NCBI GenBank assembly: GCA_016744925.1
Contig: JADGDJ010000021.1
Location: forward strand, 1-35,809
Length of the DNA stretch: 35,809 bases
Reading direction: 5' to 3'
DNA from: Spirochaetaceae bacterium
Lineage (GTDB): Bacteria > Spirochaetota > Spirochaetia > DSM-2461
Shown here: positions 9,544 to 19,904 of the stretch, piece by piece
Layout: each line of letters begins with the position of its first letter
Position numbering within the stretch: position 1 is the first letter of the stretch
Program-made: the position numbers and the translations under genes
The notes under the pieces: generated by a model
Databases searched by the model: none
Seen by the model: only the letters and a program-made list of their open reading frames with translations
What the model was told of the DNA's origin: nothing

Positions 9544-9606
9544 GCAAATGCCTGGATTATCCGATCGGATCATGGAAGCCCTTATTCAATTATAAACCAT
9601 TTTTGA
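9544..9606 (+). pseudogene. Possible tiny remnant of an IS3-like (rve) transposase ORFB
   Basis: Short + frame AANAWIIRSDHGSPYSIINHF then stop; resembles the HSDxGSxYxS motif of IS3-family transposases; no other domain recognisable. Confidence 0.2.
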
Positions 9607-9736
9607 TGTACATCCAGAAGATTGAGAGTTCTGCTATTAAAATTGACGAAGAGAAAAATGAAGAACGTCCGAATAAGCATGAACAGGAAAAATACCACTC
9701 ATCAATTCCCCCTGTTGAACATCACACTGACATTGC

Positions 9737-11782
9737 CTAAAAGTCTTTAAAATCTTCATTGTTTGAAGCATAGATCTGTTTTGGATCGTTATCTAATTGA
9801 GGTAAAGCTATTTGCTTCTCACTATTGAGAGGTTCATGATCATGCATCTTTCCATTGCTTTTTTCCATGTTGCTTCGGTTTTTTTCCGAACGTATGCCCC
9901 TCTTTCCGATATTAAAAAATTGTATCATTTCCAGTAAAGTTAGAGCCTGAGCCGATAACTCTTCTGAAGTTGAGGCCAATTCCTCTGATGAAGCAGAATT
10001 CTGTTGAATAACTTCATCGAGCTGCAGGATAGCACTATTTATCTGTTCTGCTCCAATACGCTGCTCATTACTGGCGGCACTGATTTCCTGTACCAGTTCA
10101 GCGGTTTTCTGTATATCCGGAACCAGTTTTGTCAGTAGATTTCCGGCAGTTTCCGCAATCTGGACTGAGCTATTGGAAAGGGATCCTATCTCTCCAGCTG
10201 CAATTCCGCTTCTCTCTGCCAGTTTTCGAACTTCTGCGGCTACTACAGCAAAACCTTTACCTTGATCTCCTGCTCTGGCAGCTTCAATTGCGGCATTTAA
10301 CGCCAAGAGGTTGGTCTGTCGGGCTATTTCTTCAATTATGGATATTTTATCTGCTATCTGTTTCATTGCCGCTACTGTCTGAGAAACCGATTCACCGCTC
10401 AATTTTGCATCATCAACGACTTTGACCGCTATTTTTTCTGTCTGCATAGCATTATCGCTATTCTGCTGAATATTAGAGCTCATCTGCTCCATTGATGCAG
10501 AAACTTCTTCCGCTCCGGCAGCCTGCTCTGTGGCACCCTGGGACAACTGCTGTGCACTGAGGCTGATCTGATCACTTCCCTGAGAGACATTTTCAACTGA
10601 ATTGGTAATATTCTCAACAATATCTTTCAGCTGGGTATTCATATTTCCCATAGATCCAGCCAGCTGACCGATTTCATCATAACGATTTGTAAAACCGACC
10701 TGATGAGTTAAATCTCCTTCAGAAAGGAGCTGAGCATGGCTGGAAATCTGAATGATAGGATTTGATATTGACCGGCTGAATAAAAAAATGAAAAACCCCA
10801 TAATTAGCAATGCACCCAGTACCAGAAAAAGCACAAACCAGACCATCTTGATAAATGGAGCCATAATTTCACTTTCCGGTACAGCAATTGTAAGAACCCA
10901 TGGTTTATCGAGATATTTAATTTTCATGGGTGCCGCAATATGCCAGAATCCATCTTTAATAATGATTTCATCAAAAACCTGCGTCCTATCTGTATAAAAT
11001 GGAAATGCTTCGACAAGAGGTTTACCCAGAAATTCATTTGTGTAACCGACCAGAGTCTGTTCCGCCGTGTTGAGATAGGCAAAGCTGCCCTCATAGGGTT
11101 TGATCTTATCTATCTCTTTCTGAAAATAGGACAGCTCAATGGAATAACCGGTAACACCAATACTCTCTCCATTGTAGACAACAGCCTGACACATACTAGT
11201 TTCAAAAACTTCACCTATAGGAGGACCATAGTCCCAGAGATATGGTTCCGTAAGAACAAGTTTCTGGGTATTAAATGGAATATTCCACCAGCTATCATAT
11301 TCAAAGGGATCATATGTTAAGCTATGGAATGCTGAAACAACGGCTTCTCCATCCCATTTCTTTATTGAATAATTAGACCATTTGCTGTAATCAGGATCTC
11401 TGGTACCTCTCAATTCATAATGGTCGATATACCCTGGAAGAGTAATGCCCCATTGATTGAATGCAAGCAAATCTTCACTGTCGTTGAAGTTGTTCTTCAG
11501 ATATTGGGAGAGGATTTCTGCATTATTTTCGACTGGTTTCTCTATTGCCGAAATATACAAATTCCGAAATCCCTGAAGCTTCGTAGCTATGGGATTAATC
11601 TTATCCTGGAACAGATATGCCTGTGCTTCTGCAAGATTCTGCACTTTTTCAACTGTCTGATTCTGATAAAGCGCCGATGTCTGAGACATGATAAACAACG
11701 CAACGAGTATCATACCAATTCCCGCTAATGCAGCTGTTACCAATATCAATTTCAAACGTATTTTCATTTTATTAAAGATCAT
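9737..11782 (-). CDS. Methyl-accepting chemotaxis protein (double Cache sensor, HAMP, MA domain)
   Basis: MCP hairpin tip [42 protein letters not shown]. Start M25 (11782) preferred over the 11854 start: GAGGTT precedes [12 protein letters not shown]. Confidence 0.92.
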   Translation of the reverse strand: MIFNKMKIRLKLILVTAALAGIGMILVALFIMSQTSALYQNQTVEKVQNLAEAQAYLFQDKINPIATKLQGFRNLYISAIEKPVENNAEILSQYLKNNFNDSEDLLAFNQWGITLPGYIDHYELRGTRDPDYSKWSNYSIKKWDGEAVVSAFHSLTYDPFEYDSWWNIPFNTQKLVLTEPYLWDYGPPIGEVFETSMCQAVVYNGESIGVTGYSIELSYFQKEIDKIKPYEGSFAYLNTAEQTLVGYTNEFLGKPLVEAFPFYTDRTQVFDEIIIKDGFWHIAAPMKIKYLDKPWVLTIAVPESEIMAPFIKMVWFVLFLVLGALLIMGFFIFLFSRSISNPIIQISSHAQLLSEGDLTHQVGFTNRYDEIGQLAGSMGNMNTQLKDIVENITNSVENVSQGSDQISLSAQQLSQGATEQAAGAEEVSASMEQMSSNIQQNSDNAMQTEKIAVKVVDDAKLSGESVSQTVAAMKQIADKISIIEEIARQTNLLALNAAIEAARAGDQGKGFAVVAAEVRKLAERSGIAAGEIGSLSNSSVQIAETAGNLLTKLVPDIQKTAELVQEISAASNEQRIGAEQINSAILQLDEVIQQNSASSEELASTSEELSAQALTLLEMIQFFNIGKRGIRSEKNRSNMEKSNGKMHDHEPLNSEKQIALPQLDNDPKQIYASNNEDFKDF

Positions 11783-11998
11783 GTATTTAACCTCATATAT
11801 TGAATATATAATAATTATAGAATCCGTCGACTCTAAGCACAAATACAAATACAAATACTATTAATTATAAAAATGCTCTTTACTAATCCTTAGTCATGTT
11901 CGTCCAAACCCCTCAGTTTTTTACTCTGAAGAGACAATCGCTCAGCTGAACAATTACATCTCCTCAGAATATCCAACCGGATTCAAAACATCGCGATA

Positions 11999-12742
11999 TC
12001 AGTGATCCAGTATCTGCGAAAGGAATAGTTTGGTCCTATCCTCTTTAGGATTATTAAAAATCTGATCGGGAGTGCCCTGTTCGATTATAACCCCTTCGTC
12101 AAAAAATACGATTCTGTCAGCTACGGCTTTAGCAAAAGCAATCTCATGAGTGACAACAAGCAGAGTCATATTGGAATGTGCCAGTTCTATCATAACATCG
12201 AGAACTTCTTTTATCATCTCCGGATCCAGAGCCGAAGTCGGTTCATCGAAAAGCATAATTTCCGGCTTCATAGCCAGAGAACGGGCAATGGCTACTCTCT
12301 GCTGTTGTCCGCCTGACAGTTGTCCCGGATATTTATGAGCCTGATCCTCAATTCCCACTCGTTTCAAAAGTGTCATAGCTGCTTCGAGGGCTGCTTCTTT
12401 GGAAACTTTTTTTACCCAGACCGGAGCCAGCATGATGTTCTGCAGAACTGTATAATGGGGGAAAAGATTGAAACTCTGAAATACCATACCCACTTCCGAG
12501 CGGATTTTATTGATATTTTTTATATTGTGGTTCATCTCAATATTATTGACGAAAAGCTCACCCTTCTGATGTTCTTCCAGATGATTGAGAGTTCGGATAA
12601 ATGTTGATTTACCCGAGCCGGAAGGACCGAGAATGACTACGACCTCCCCTTTTTTTATCTCTATATCGATCCCTTTGAGTACATGGAAATCTCCATACCA
12701 TTTCTGCAGACCCCTGCTCTTTATTATTATGTCTTCTTTCAT
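11999..12742 (-). CDS. aapP: Polar amino acid ABC transporter ATP-binding protein (AapP/GlnQ-like)
   Basis: 247 aa; [59 protein letters not shown]. Confidence 0.88.
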   Translation of the reverse strand: MKEDIIIKSRGLQKWYGDFHVLKGIDIEIKKGEVVVILGPSGSGKSTFIRTLNHLEEHQKGELFVNNIEMNHNIKNINKIRSEVGMVFQSFNLFPHYTVLQNIMLAPVWVKKVSKEAALEAAMTLLKRVGIEDQAHKYPGQLSGGQQQRVAIARSLAMKPEIMLFDEPTSALDPEMIKEVLDVMIELAHSNMTLLVVTHEIAFAKAVADRIVFFDEGVIIEQGTPDQIFNNPKEDRTKLFLSQILDH

Positions 12743-12754
12743 TTGTTCTTATTC

Positions 12755-13912
12755 CTATTTATCGTAATTCATTGACGCTTCAATCTTTCTGCTCGTTCTC
12801 GATATGCTAAAACAGAGAATGAAATATATTAGAGAGAGAAATAAAAGCACCTGCTGGCTGTCGCTCATAAACTCCGGGTTAGCTGCAATCGCAGTTGAAA
12901 TCCCCACCAGATCCAGAAGCCCGATTATTGAGATCAGACTGGTATCTTTTACCATTCCCGTAAAGCTGTTCACCAGCACGGGAATGATGTTTTTAATAAC
13001 CTGAGGTAGGATTATCAGCACCATTGATTGAAACTTATTGAAGTTCATGGCATAGGCGGCTTCGTATTGAGTTTTCGATAAACCCTGGAATCCCCCTCGG
13101 ATATTTTCGGCCATATAAGCCGCATGAAAAAGCACTATCCCGGCCATAGCCCGAAGCAGAACCCCGATGGTGATATTCGCCGGAAGGGCTAAGGGCAATA
13201 TGAGATATCCCAGAAAGAGAAGTGTGATGAGGGGGACACCCCTGATTATCTCAATAACGCCGATTGAAAAATACCTGATAACGATCAGCTCCGATCTTCT
13301 GCCCAGCGCGAGAAACAAACCGAGGACAAAGGAGAGAATGATCGAAGTGATGGATATGATCATTGAAAGAAGAAGTCCACCCCACAGGTTTGTTCTAACC
13401 AGCGGAAGAAATCCCTCGGGACCGGTAAACCCGTTTACCATGACATAAATAAAAGGGACAAATATTACCCAGCCTACAGCAGCTATAATCACAGCTTTGC
13501 CACCGAAAAGATATTTTCCAGACAAATATCCGACTACCTGGCAGATTGAGAGAGACAGGAGATACATTCTTGAGACGTGAGAGAATCCCAGACTTGCCAA
13601 AAGTGCCGGGACCAGGATTAGCACTAAGACTGTTCCCCTGATACCCTTTTTAAGGAGACTATAGGAGATTCCCGCCAGAAATGTCCCGACCAGCAGAATG
13701 AACCAGATTCTCCAGAGCTGATCCACCGGATAGGCACCGGTTAGAATCAGTTTGAGATTTCTTGGAATAACCACCCAGCTAACAGAAAAGATCCATTGAA
13801 CCATAGATCGGACTGCTTTAGTCAGAAAATAGCTCAAAAACAATGTGATAACAGCATTGTACCATGTGTTGAAAAGGTTATTTTTTGCCCAGATAATAAT
13901 TTTACTATTCAT
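12755..13912 (-). CDS. aapM: General L-amino acid ABC permease (AapM-like)
   Basis: 385 aa; C-terminal HisMQ-type permease (EIIRGVPLITLLFLGYLILPLALP, RGGFQGLSKTQYEAAYAMNFNKFQSMVLIILPQ). Confidence 0.82.
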   Translation of the reverse strand: MNSKIIIWAKNNLFNTWYNAVITLFLSYFLTKAVRSMVQWIFSVSWVVIPRNLKLILTGAYPVDQLWRIWFILLVGTFLAGISYSLLKKGIRGTVLVLILVPALLASLGFSHVSRMYLLSLSICQVVGYLSGKYLFGGKAVIIAAVGWVIFVPFIYVMVNGFTGPEGFLPLVRTNLWGGLLLSMIISITSIILSFVLGLFLALGRRSELIVIRYFSIGVIEIIRGVPLITLLFLGYLILPLALPANITIGVLLRAMAGIVLFHAAYMAENIRGGFQGLSKTQYEAAYAMNFNKFQSMVLIILPQVIKNIIPVLVNSFTGMVKDTSLISIIGLLDLVGISTAIAANPEFMSDSQQVLLFLSLIYFILCFSISRTSRKIEASMNYDK

Positions 13913-15100
13913 TTACTTTTCCTCCAACTGGATTTTGCTGTTGTAAATATTCATAATCAGAGAGGTTATCAGACTCAACCCCAGATAGATTGTCATAACG
14001 ACCAGGATCAGTTCCAGAGCCCGTCCGGTCTGATTGAGCAGAGTCCCGATAACGCTGAAAAGATCGGGGAATCCAATGGCGACTCCAAGGGAGGTATTCT
14101 TCGCAACTCCGAGATAGATAGAAGTCAGAGGCGGTATAGTGATTCTCAGAGCCTGTGGCAGAACGACAAGTCTTATTGTCTGAAAATTACTGAGACCGAG
14201 ACTGTGAGCCGCCTCGACCTGTCCTTTATCTACCCCCTGAATCCCCGCACGGATAGCTTCGGCAATATACGCCGAAGTATAGAGGATGAGTCCCGAAAAA
14301 AGACTGCCCCACTCGGAAGAAATGCTCAATCCACCCACAGGGTTGAATCCGTTTAGAGTAGGATAATCCATCACCATGGGAGAGTCGGGTAAAATGATCC
14401 ATCCAAGAGCTGATATAAAGACAACCAGAGAGAGAGACCAGAGAAAAACCATCGGTTTTCTTCCGGTTTTTTTTCCATATGCCCTGAGATACAAGCCGAA
14501 TACTACTGCCAGTAAAACGGCTACGGCGACAATATACAGGAAGAGAGTCCAGCCTTCCGCCGGTTTCAACCAGGCAATGGATAAACCACGGTTTGAAAGA
14601 AAAAGAGTTCCTCCCTTCCCACCGGTAGAGCTCTGAAAGGAACCGAGAATCAGAGCTTTTTTGATATGGGGCATCTCCATGAACACGGCTCTGTACCAGA
14701 AAAGCAATAAAACCAGAAGAGGGACATTTCTGATCACCTCGATATAAGCCAGAGCTATATTTTTTACAAGCCAGTTCTTTGAGATGCGGCAGAGACCGAT
14801 AAACAACCCGAGAAATGTAGAGAAAAGAATAACAATGAAACTGATTGTTATTGTATTTAATAGTCCGACGATAATAGCTCTGAAATTGGAGCTGGAATTG
14901 TCAAAGGGGATGATATGCTCGCCGATATCGATACCCGCCGCCAGAGAGAGGAATTTGAAACTAGGCAGCATTCCGCGGTTTGTCAAAGCGGTGATTGTGT
15001 TCCCATACATGGAAGCCACTATGAAAATGACGAGCAGAGCGAACAGAAATTGTCCCGCCGTCCGCAGAACTCTGTCGTCGTTAAGTTTTGTTAATTGCAT
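13913..15100 (-). CDS. aapQ: General L-amino acid ABC permease (AapQ-like)
   Basis: 395 aa; EVIRNVPLLVLLLFWY and IRAGIQGVDKGQVEAAHSLGLSNFQTIRLVVLPQALRITIPPLTS; abuts the aapM-like gene. Confidence 0.82.
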   Translation of the reverse strand: MQLTKLNDDRVLRTAGQFLFALLVIFIVASMYGNTITALTNRGMLPSFKFLSLAAGIDIGEHIIPFDNSSSNFRAIIVGLLNTITISFIVILFSTFLGLFIGLCRISKNWLVKNIALAYIEVIRNVPLLVLLLFWYRAVFMEMPHIKKALILGSFQSSTGGKGGTLFLSNRGLSIAWLKPAEGWTLFLYIVAVAVLLAVVFGLYLRAYGKKTGRKPMVFLWSLSLVVFISALGWIILPDSPMVMDYPTLNGFNPVGGLSISSEWGSLFSGLILYTSAYIAEAIRAGIQGVDKGQVEAAHSLGLSNFQTIRLVVLPQALRITIPPLTSIYLGVAKNTSLGVAIGFPDLFSVIGTLLNQTGRALELILVVMTIYLGLSLITSLIMNIYNSKIQLEEK

Positions 15101-15110
15101 TGAAAGTCCT

Positions 15111-15151
15111 TAAACAAAAACACCGATAGAAACCAGGATATCTATCGGTGT
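15111..15151 (-). terminator. Intrinsic terminator/attenuator between aapJ-like and aapQ-like genes
   Basis: ACACCGATAGA (15120-15130) / TCTATCGGTGT (15141-15151), loop 10 nt; minus-strand tail TTTTTGTTTA. Confidence 0.75.
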
Positions 15152-15164
15152 CGATTTTAATGTT

Positions 15165-16244
15165 TTATCTGAATGGCGGGCTGTACAGCAGGCCTCCTCC
15201 TGTCCAGGGTTTGTTAAAACCTCGAGGAATTGATAAACCGGATTCCGGTCCAAAATGTTTATCGAACAGTTCACCATAATTTCCAGTTTTTTTAACCATG
15301 TTGTAAGCCCAATCATTGGAAAGACCCAATTTAGAGCCGAGTTCACTTCTCATACCGAGGAATGCCTGTTCCTCCGGTTTTTCCGTAGAGCTTTTAATAC
15401 TGTCGATATTGGCACTGGTGATTCCGTGCTCCTCTGCAAAAAACAATCCGTAGAGGCTCCAGTTGACAATGTCTCCCCACTGGTCGTCACCATGTCTCAC
15501 ACCGATTGCCAGAGGCTCTTTGGAAATCGTCTCGTCGAGGAGAGTATAAGCGGAGGGATCAGCAGTATTTCGCATTCTGGTCATCAGTCCCGATCTGTCA
15601 CCTGTCCATGCATCGGCACGGCCTTTTTCAAAAGCACCCATCAATTCATCGAGGTTTTCGAAGAGTACCGGTTTGTAGGTCAGATTTCTGGATGCCATGA
15701 TGTCGGAAAGGTTTCCCTCAGAAGTAGAACCTGTCAGAACGCAGATTGCTGCTCCTTCGAGATCGGCTATAGTTTTGATTCCGCTGTCTTTTCTGACCAT
15801 GAAAGTCTGACCGTCATAATAATAGGGAGCTGAAAAATCCAAAGAGAGGTCTGTATCTCTTGTCATTGTATGAGTTGCTGTTCGAATCAGAAGATCTATC
15901 TCTCCCGACTGAAGGGCGGCAAAACGCTCTTTCGATGTCAAAGGTCTAAACTGAACCTTTTCCGGATCCCCGAGAACAGCAGCGGCTATAGAACGCCCCA
16001 TATCCGCTTCGAATCCCAGATAATTACCATCGGGATCCAGGTAGGAAAATCCCGGATTTGATGCATTGACTCCGACGATAAGGTATCCTCTATCCATTAC
16101 TGTATCCAGAGTTGCTGTGGAATTACTTCTTTCAACTACCTGAGTTTCCGCAACAGGTGCAGCGGCTTGTTCTTTTCCACCACACGATATGATTGATGCT
16201 GCCGCTAACAGTGTTAGTAAAACCAGCATGATTCTTTGCTTCAT
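15165..16244 (-). CDS. aapJ: General L-amino acid ABC substrate-binding protein (AapJ-like)
   Basis: 359 aa; lipobox-like AASIISCGG; SBP_bac_3 features (RGYLIVGVNASNPGFSYLDPDGNYLGFEADMGRSIAAAVLGDPEKVQFRPLTSKERFAALQSGEIDLLIRTATHTMTRD). Confidence 0.87.
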   Translation of the reverse strand: MKQRIMLVLLTLLAAASIISCGGKEQAAAPVAETQVVERSNSTATLDTVMDRGYLIVGVNASNPGFSYLDPDGNYLGFEADMGRSIAAAVLGDPEKVQFRPLTSKERFAALQSGEIDLLIRTATHTMTRDTDLSLDFSAPYYYDGQTFMVRKDSGIKTIADLEGAAICVLTGSTSEGNLSDIMASRNLTYKPVLFENLDELMGAFEKGRADAWTGDRSGLMTRMRNTADPSAYTLLDETISKEPLAIGVRHGDDQWGDIVNWSLYGLFFAEEHGITSANIDSIKSSTEKPEEQAFLGMRSELGSKLGLSNDWAYNMVKKTGNYGELFDKHFGPESGLSIPRGFNKPWTGGGLLYSPPFR

Positions 16245-16352
16245 AATATCTCCCTTTACTGATACGAGCGCTGATCAGTTCGCTCTTCTTTTAATTGATT
16301 TTAGAAATATTCCTGAGGAAATGGTATCCGGTGATTTTGGGAGCGGTCAAAC

Positions 16353-16396
16353 AGAAAAAAAAAGAGCCTCGACGATAGTTACCTTAGTAATGCTCT
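16353..16396 (-). terminator. Possible intrinsic terminator downstream of the LuxR/DISM gene
   Basis: Minus strand AGAGC...GCTCT (16392-16396 and 16363-16367 region) with inner TTAC-TAAG-GTAA hairpin, then a run of nine T. Confidence 0.5.
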
Positions 16397-16418
16397 ACCC
16401 CGTGACCCATGACTAAGG

Positions 16419-18014
16419 TCACATACGGTCATGGCCGTTAAACAGCTTATTGAGTTTATTCCTGTTGGAGCAATTTGTTTTTCTATAGATATGAGACAGG
16501 TGGTTTTTAACAGTCCCCACAGAGATAAAGCATTTTTCGGCAATTTCGAGATTGCTATTTCCCTTTATAACGGCCTTTAAAATTTCTATTTCCCTTTCAG
16601 TCAGTTTGTATTTTTCAAATAATTCGGGAGAACCGATCGTTCGGGTTACTTTTTCATCTTTGAGATAGAGAATAAGATTGTCAATTTTCGAGAACAGGTA
16701 AAAACAGAAGATGAAAAAATAGGGGAAGAAAGAAAAAAAGATCAGAGATGGAGTGCCGGACTGGGTTGAGAACTGATCGTTTATAAAGATATTTAAGAGG
16801 ACTGACAAAGAGACTTCATCGGCCACGAGAATGCCAAGCATAAACAGTCGCATATTTATAAACAAAAGTACAAAAAGACCCGTTCCGAATGAGTGAATTG
16901 TATAGAGCGGCTCCTTCCTCCCCACATGGTCTGCCAACACAAACCCTGTATAGACAAAGCATAAAATCTGATGAATATCGAATAATAGATACAATTCAGT
17001 ATATTTTCCGGCGGGAAAGATAAGAACGGAGAGGATCAGCAGTAAAAACGTCCCTGAGAAAACGAAAACAGGCAGTGACCGTCTTCTTTTTATGTCATTC
17101 TCCGTAAGAACAAGCATTACCAGGGGACCGAGACAGTATGTGAAAATATATCTCAGTTTCTGAACGATTTCCCACGACAGATCCGGAAAGAGGCGAAGCA
17201 TTAACAGAGAGTCCGACACTGAGATTCTCATGGCCAGCGCGGTAAACAATAAAATGGAAAATATTTCTTTATGGTATTTTCTATATCTTAAATCGAGAAA
17301 CAACAGAAAAACAACCACCATCAGCGACGATATGATCCCCATTCCCGAGAAAATGATCTCCAGAGCATCGGCTGAGGAAACCTCATCGTCTCTGCCGATG
17401 AGTATATGCTGGAGCGGCCCCCCTCTATGATGGGTGTAATTTGAAATATGGAGAACGATAAAGATCTCTCCGGTTTTCGCGGAAAATGCCACTGTTCGGG
17501 GATTTGCCGCTGCCATGGATAACTCCGATTCAACGCCGGTCAGGCCGGAATTCAACATTCTCTCTCCGTTGATCCAAAGAGTGTAGGAAGAGTTGATGAC
17601 AGGAACCAGCAGGGCATATTTTTCTCCCGGTGAAAGTCCCGTAATCTTTAATCGGTAGGTGGCATAACCGTATGAGGATTTCGTCTGACTGGCTTCGCCT
17701 CTCGTAGTGATTCTATTCCAGGAAGCGGGAAAAGATGTAAATTCTCTTTCGGAAAGTGGGTATTCATTGGCCGCCTTAAAATCAGAAGGGAAATACAGTT
17801 TTTGCCAGTAGAACTCCCACTCCCCTTTAAGTAATAATTTCCCGTTTTCCGAAAATGCCAGAGACTGATAATTGAGGACCCCTTTTTTGGCAAAGGGGAA
17901 CTCTTTTTCATTGAGATTGATTCTATAGGAAAGATAGAAGAATGAGAAAAGCAACACAATCAGCAATAGGAAAAATGTCGTTCTTCCGCCTTCTATCCTA
18001 TCGATTATTTTCAT
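16419..18014 (-). CDS. 7TMR-DISM receptor with C-terminal LuxR-type HTH
   Basis: 531 aa; N-terminal extracytoplasmic sensor, seven-TM-like middle, C-terminal YKLTEREIEILKAVIKGNSNLEIAEKCFISVGTVKNHLSHIYRKTNCSNRNKL. Confidence 0.8.
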   Translation of the reverse strand: MKIIDRIEGGRTTFFLLLIVLLFSFFYLSYRINLNEKEFPFAKKGVLNYQSLAFSENGKLLLKGEWEFYWQKLYFPSDFKAANEYPLSEREFTSFPASWNRITTRGEASQTKSSYGYATYRLKITGLSPGEKYALLVPVINSSYTLWINGERMLNSGLTGVESELSMAAANPRTVAFSAKTGEIFIVLHISNYTHHRGGPLQHILIGRDDEVSSADALEIIFSGMGIISSLMVVVFLLFLDLRYRKYHKEIFSILLFTALAMRISVSDSLLMLRLFPDLSWEIVQKLRYIFTYCLGPLVMLVLTENDIKRRRSLPVFVFSGTFLLLILSVLIFPAGKYTELYLLFDIHQILCFVYTGFVLADHVGRKEPLYTIHSFGTGLFVLLFINMRLFMLGILVADEVSLSVLLNIFINDQFSTQSGTPSLIFFSFFPYFFIFCFYLFSKIDNLILYLKDEKVTRTIGSPELFEKYKLTEREIEILKAVIKGNSNLEIAEKCFISVGTVKNHLSHIYRKTNCSNRNKLNKLFNGHDRM

Positions 18015-19768
18015 GATTCAAGTATAGTCTTCAATTCCTCTTCTGTATATTTCTTTAAATCATCGCAAATCTGCCGTGAACTCTTTTTATTCAGAATCAT
18101 TGAAATGATTCCGGATGAGCTACCATTGAGAAGCAGATCCCGCTCCATCCGGCTGGAAAACGATTCAACGGCCTCCCGCCTTTCTCTCAACATTTCGAGA
18201 GATTCTATTGAGAGAGTTTCTAATTCCTTCAAAGCAGCCAGTTTTATAATCCCCTGTCGATACCTCTGGAAAAAGTCATGAAGGTCTTCGGCTTTCATCG
18301 CCAAAGTAGATCGAAGGATCAGATGATCGAGACCGGGTAGATTGGATGCCTCATATCCGAATTGGGAACCGGGACGGCAGATAATCCCCGTATTTTCAGC
18401 ACAGTGACCATAATTCATAAGGTATATCATCAGATCTGTACTGTCTTCAATCTGTAACGGTAAATTTTCCTTTCTTATTCGGGAAAGGATATACCACCCC
18501 GCATCGGGATCGTTGATCTCTACATATGTTTTGCCGATATAGTCATTGATTTCTCCTATATGATTTCTGGCGATCTGCAACTGCTTGCGGATATAGGAAT
18601 TATTTTGTTCAATCCATTCCCGGGAAGAAAAGGCATAAGCAGCGACAACTCCCGTTTCTGTGGAAACCTCAACGCCATCGGAACCCTCATGCCCCAGAAT
18701 CATTCCCATCCTGGAAATCAGGTTTTCCCTGTCGCCGGGCATAGAGATTCCACTGGAAGCAAATCCTATTCTGGCAGAGGCATATCCCAGAGTCTTCGAA
18801 GGTGAGACTATGGTTACCGTATAATCAAACATTCTCCCCCTGCTGTCTGAGAGAGATGCTATGGAAAAAATTTCCATATCTTTTTTCAGAATACTGCCGT
18901 TGTACACCTGGTCGGCTATGACATAAACGGGATTGTCCCGATGTTCAGTATTGTAATCCAGGACAGCATCGGCGATTCCCTGAATTTGCTCCCGGGGCAT
19001 GATCTCACCGGAAGGATTGGCTACAACACTGAAATAGACAGCTTTAATATCACCTCTCTGCTCCAACTCTCTGCGGATATGCTCTCTGTCTATTTTTTCG
19101 ATGACTTTCAGGCGGCTGTTGTGAAAAGAGGGCGCTTTGACCAGGCTCTGATAATGGCCGCGCGGTACGAGGATTGATCCACTATCGCTTTTGCGAAAAT
19201 CCCTTCCCTCCTCATCTATTTCAACATCTTTTGTCATCAATGCCGTAAGAAAAGTATTGAAGAGATTTTTAAAGCCGGTCCCCATGACTACCTGATCCAC
19301 CACAGCAGGCAAACCGAGGTTCACAAAATAGTTTTTCATCAGAAAAAGACTTTCTTCCTGGCCGTGGCAGAAATCCAGATATCCCGTCGATCCTATCTTC
19401 TGTTGAGAGCGTAAAGATAAAAAATGATCAAAAGATTTGCCCTTAAGAGAGGAGTTTATCCACAGATCCCTATAGGCTTCATCCAAATTAATAAAAAATC
19501 CTTTTTCCGGACAAAACTGTTTGATGAACTCAGAAAGAGGTATCGATTCTTTTTCCGATAGTGAAGAGATATAACCGAGTAGTGATGTGTGATTAATGGT
19601 GTGATGAACATGGGCGTCCAAAGCCATTCGATGAGGAGTAAAAAAGAACTGTCCCCCGACATGGGCATTTACGGCAATGGGGTTTCCCGATATTTTTGAA
19701 CTTTTTGTAGAGATTAATCGACCGATTTCGTTGTAGTGAACAACAGTACCAGGAACTATTTTTTTCAT
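18011..19768 (-). CDS. PLP-dependent aminotransferase, class I/II fold, with long C-terminal extension
   Basis: 585 aa; VVANPSGEIMP, VIADQVYNG, VSPSKTLGYASARIGFA typical of fold-type I enzymes; 4-nt overlap with the DISM-LuxR gene. Confidence 0.72.
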   Translation of the reverse strand: MKKIVPGTVVHYNEIGRLISTKSSKISGNPIAVNAHVGGQFFFTPHRMALDAHVHHTINHTSLLGYISSLSEKESIPLSEFIKQFCPEKGFFINLDEAYRDLWINSSLKGKSFDHFLSLRSQQKIGSTGYLDFCHGQEESLFLMKNYFVNLGLPAVVDQVVMGTGFKNLFNTFLTALMTKDVEIDEEGRDFRKSDSGSILVPRGHYQSLVKAPSFHNSRLKVIEKIDREHIRRELEQRGDIKAVYFSVVANPSGEIMPREQIQGIADAVLDYNTEHRDNPVYVIADQVYNGSILKKDMEIFSIASLSDSRGRMFDYTVTIVSPSKTLGYASARIGFASSGISMPGDRENLISRMGMILGHEGSDGVEVSTETGVVAAYAFSSREWIEQNNSYIRKQLQIARNHIGEINDYIGKTYVEINDPDAGWYILSRIRKENLPLQIEDSTDLMIYLMNYGHCAENTGIICRPGSQFGYEASNLPGLDHLILRSTLAMKAEDLHDFFQRYRQGIIKLAALKELETLSIESLEMLRERREAVESFSSRMERDLLLNGSSSGIISMILNKKSSRQICDDLKKYTEEELKTILES

Positions 19769-19812
19769 AGAAGAATTTCCTTGACAATGAGAATATATTT
19801 CCTGGTTGGTTT

Positions 19813-19841
19813 ATATTAAAGAGGACGGCGCAGACTGTCAA
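19813..19841 (-). promoter_or_regulatory. Sigma70-type promoter for the aminotransferase/DISM-LuxR operon
   Basis: Minus-strand TTGACA (19836-19841), 17-nt spacer, TAATAT (19813-19818), about 45 nt upstream of the start codon. Confidence 0.6.
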
Positions 19842-19904
19842 TTATGTTCCTCTGAGAATAAATGCTGAAGTAGAGAAAGATTCCCCATTCCGATTCATTC
19901 ACAC

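Noticed and set aside
13796-14356. 186-aa + strand ORF
   Set aside because: Antisense to the two amino acid permease genes; no recognisable motif.
15255-15833. 192-aa + strand ORF
   Set aside because: Antisense to aapJ; no RBS or domain support.
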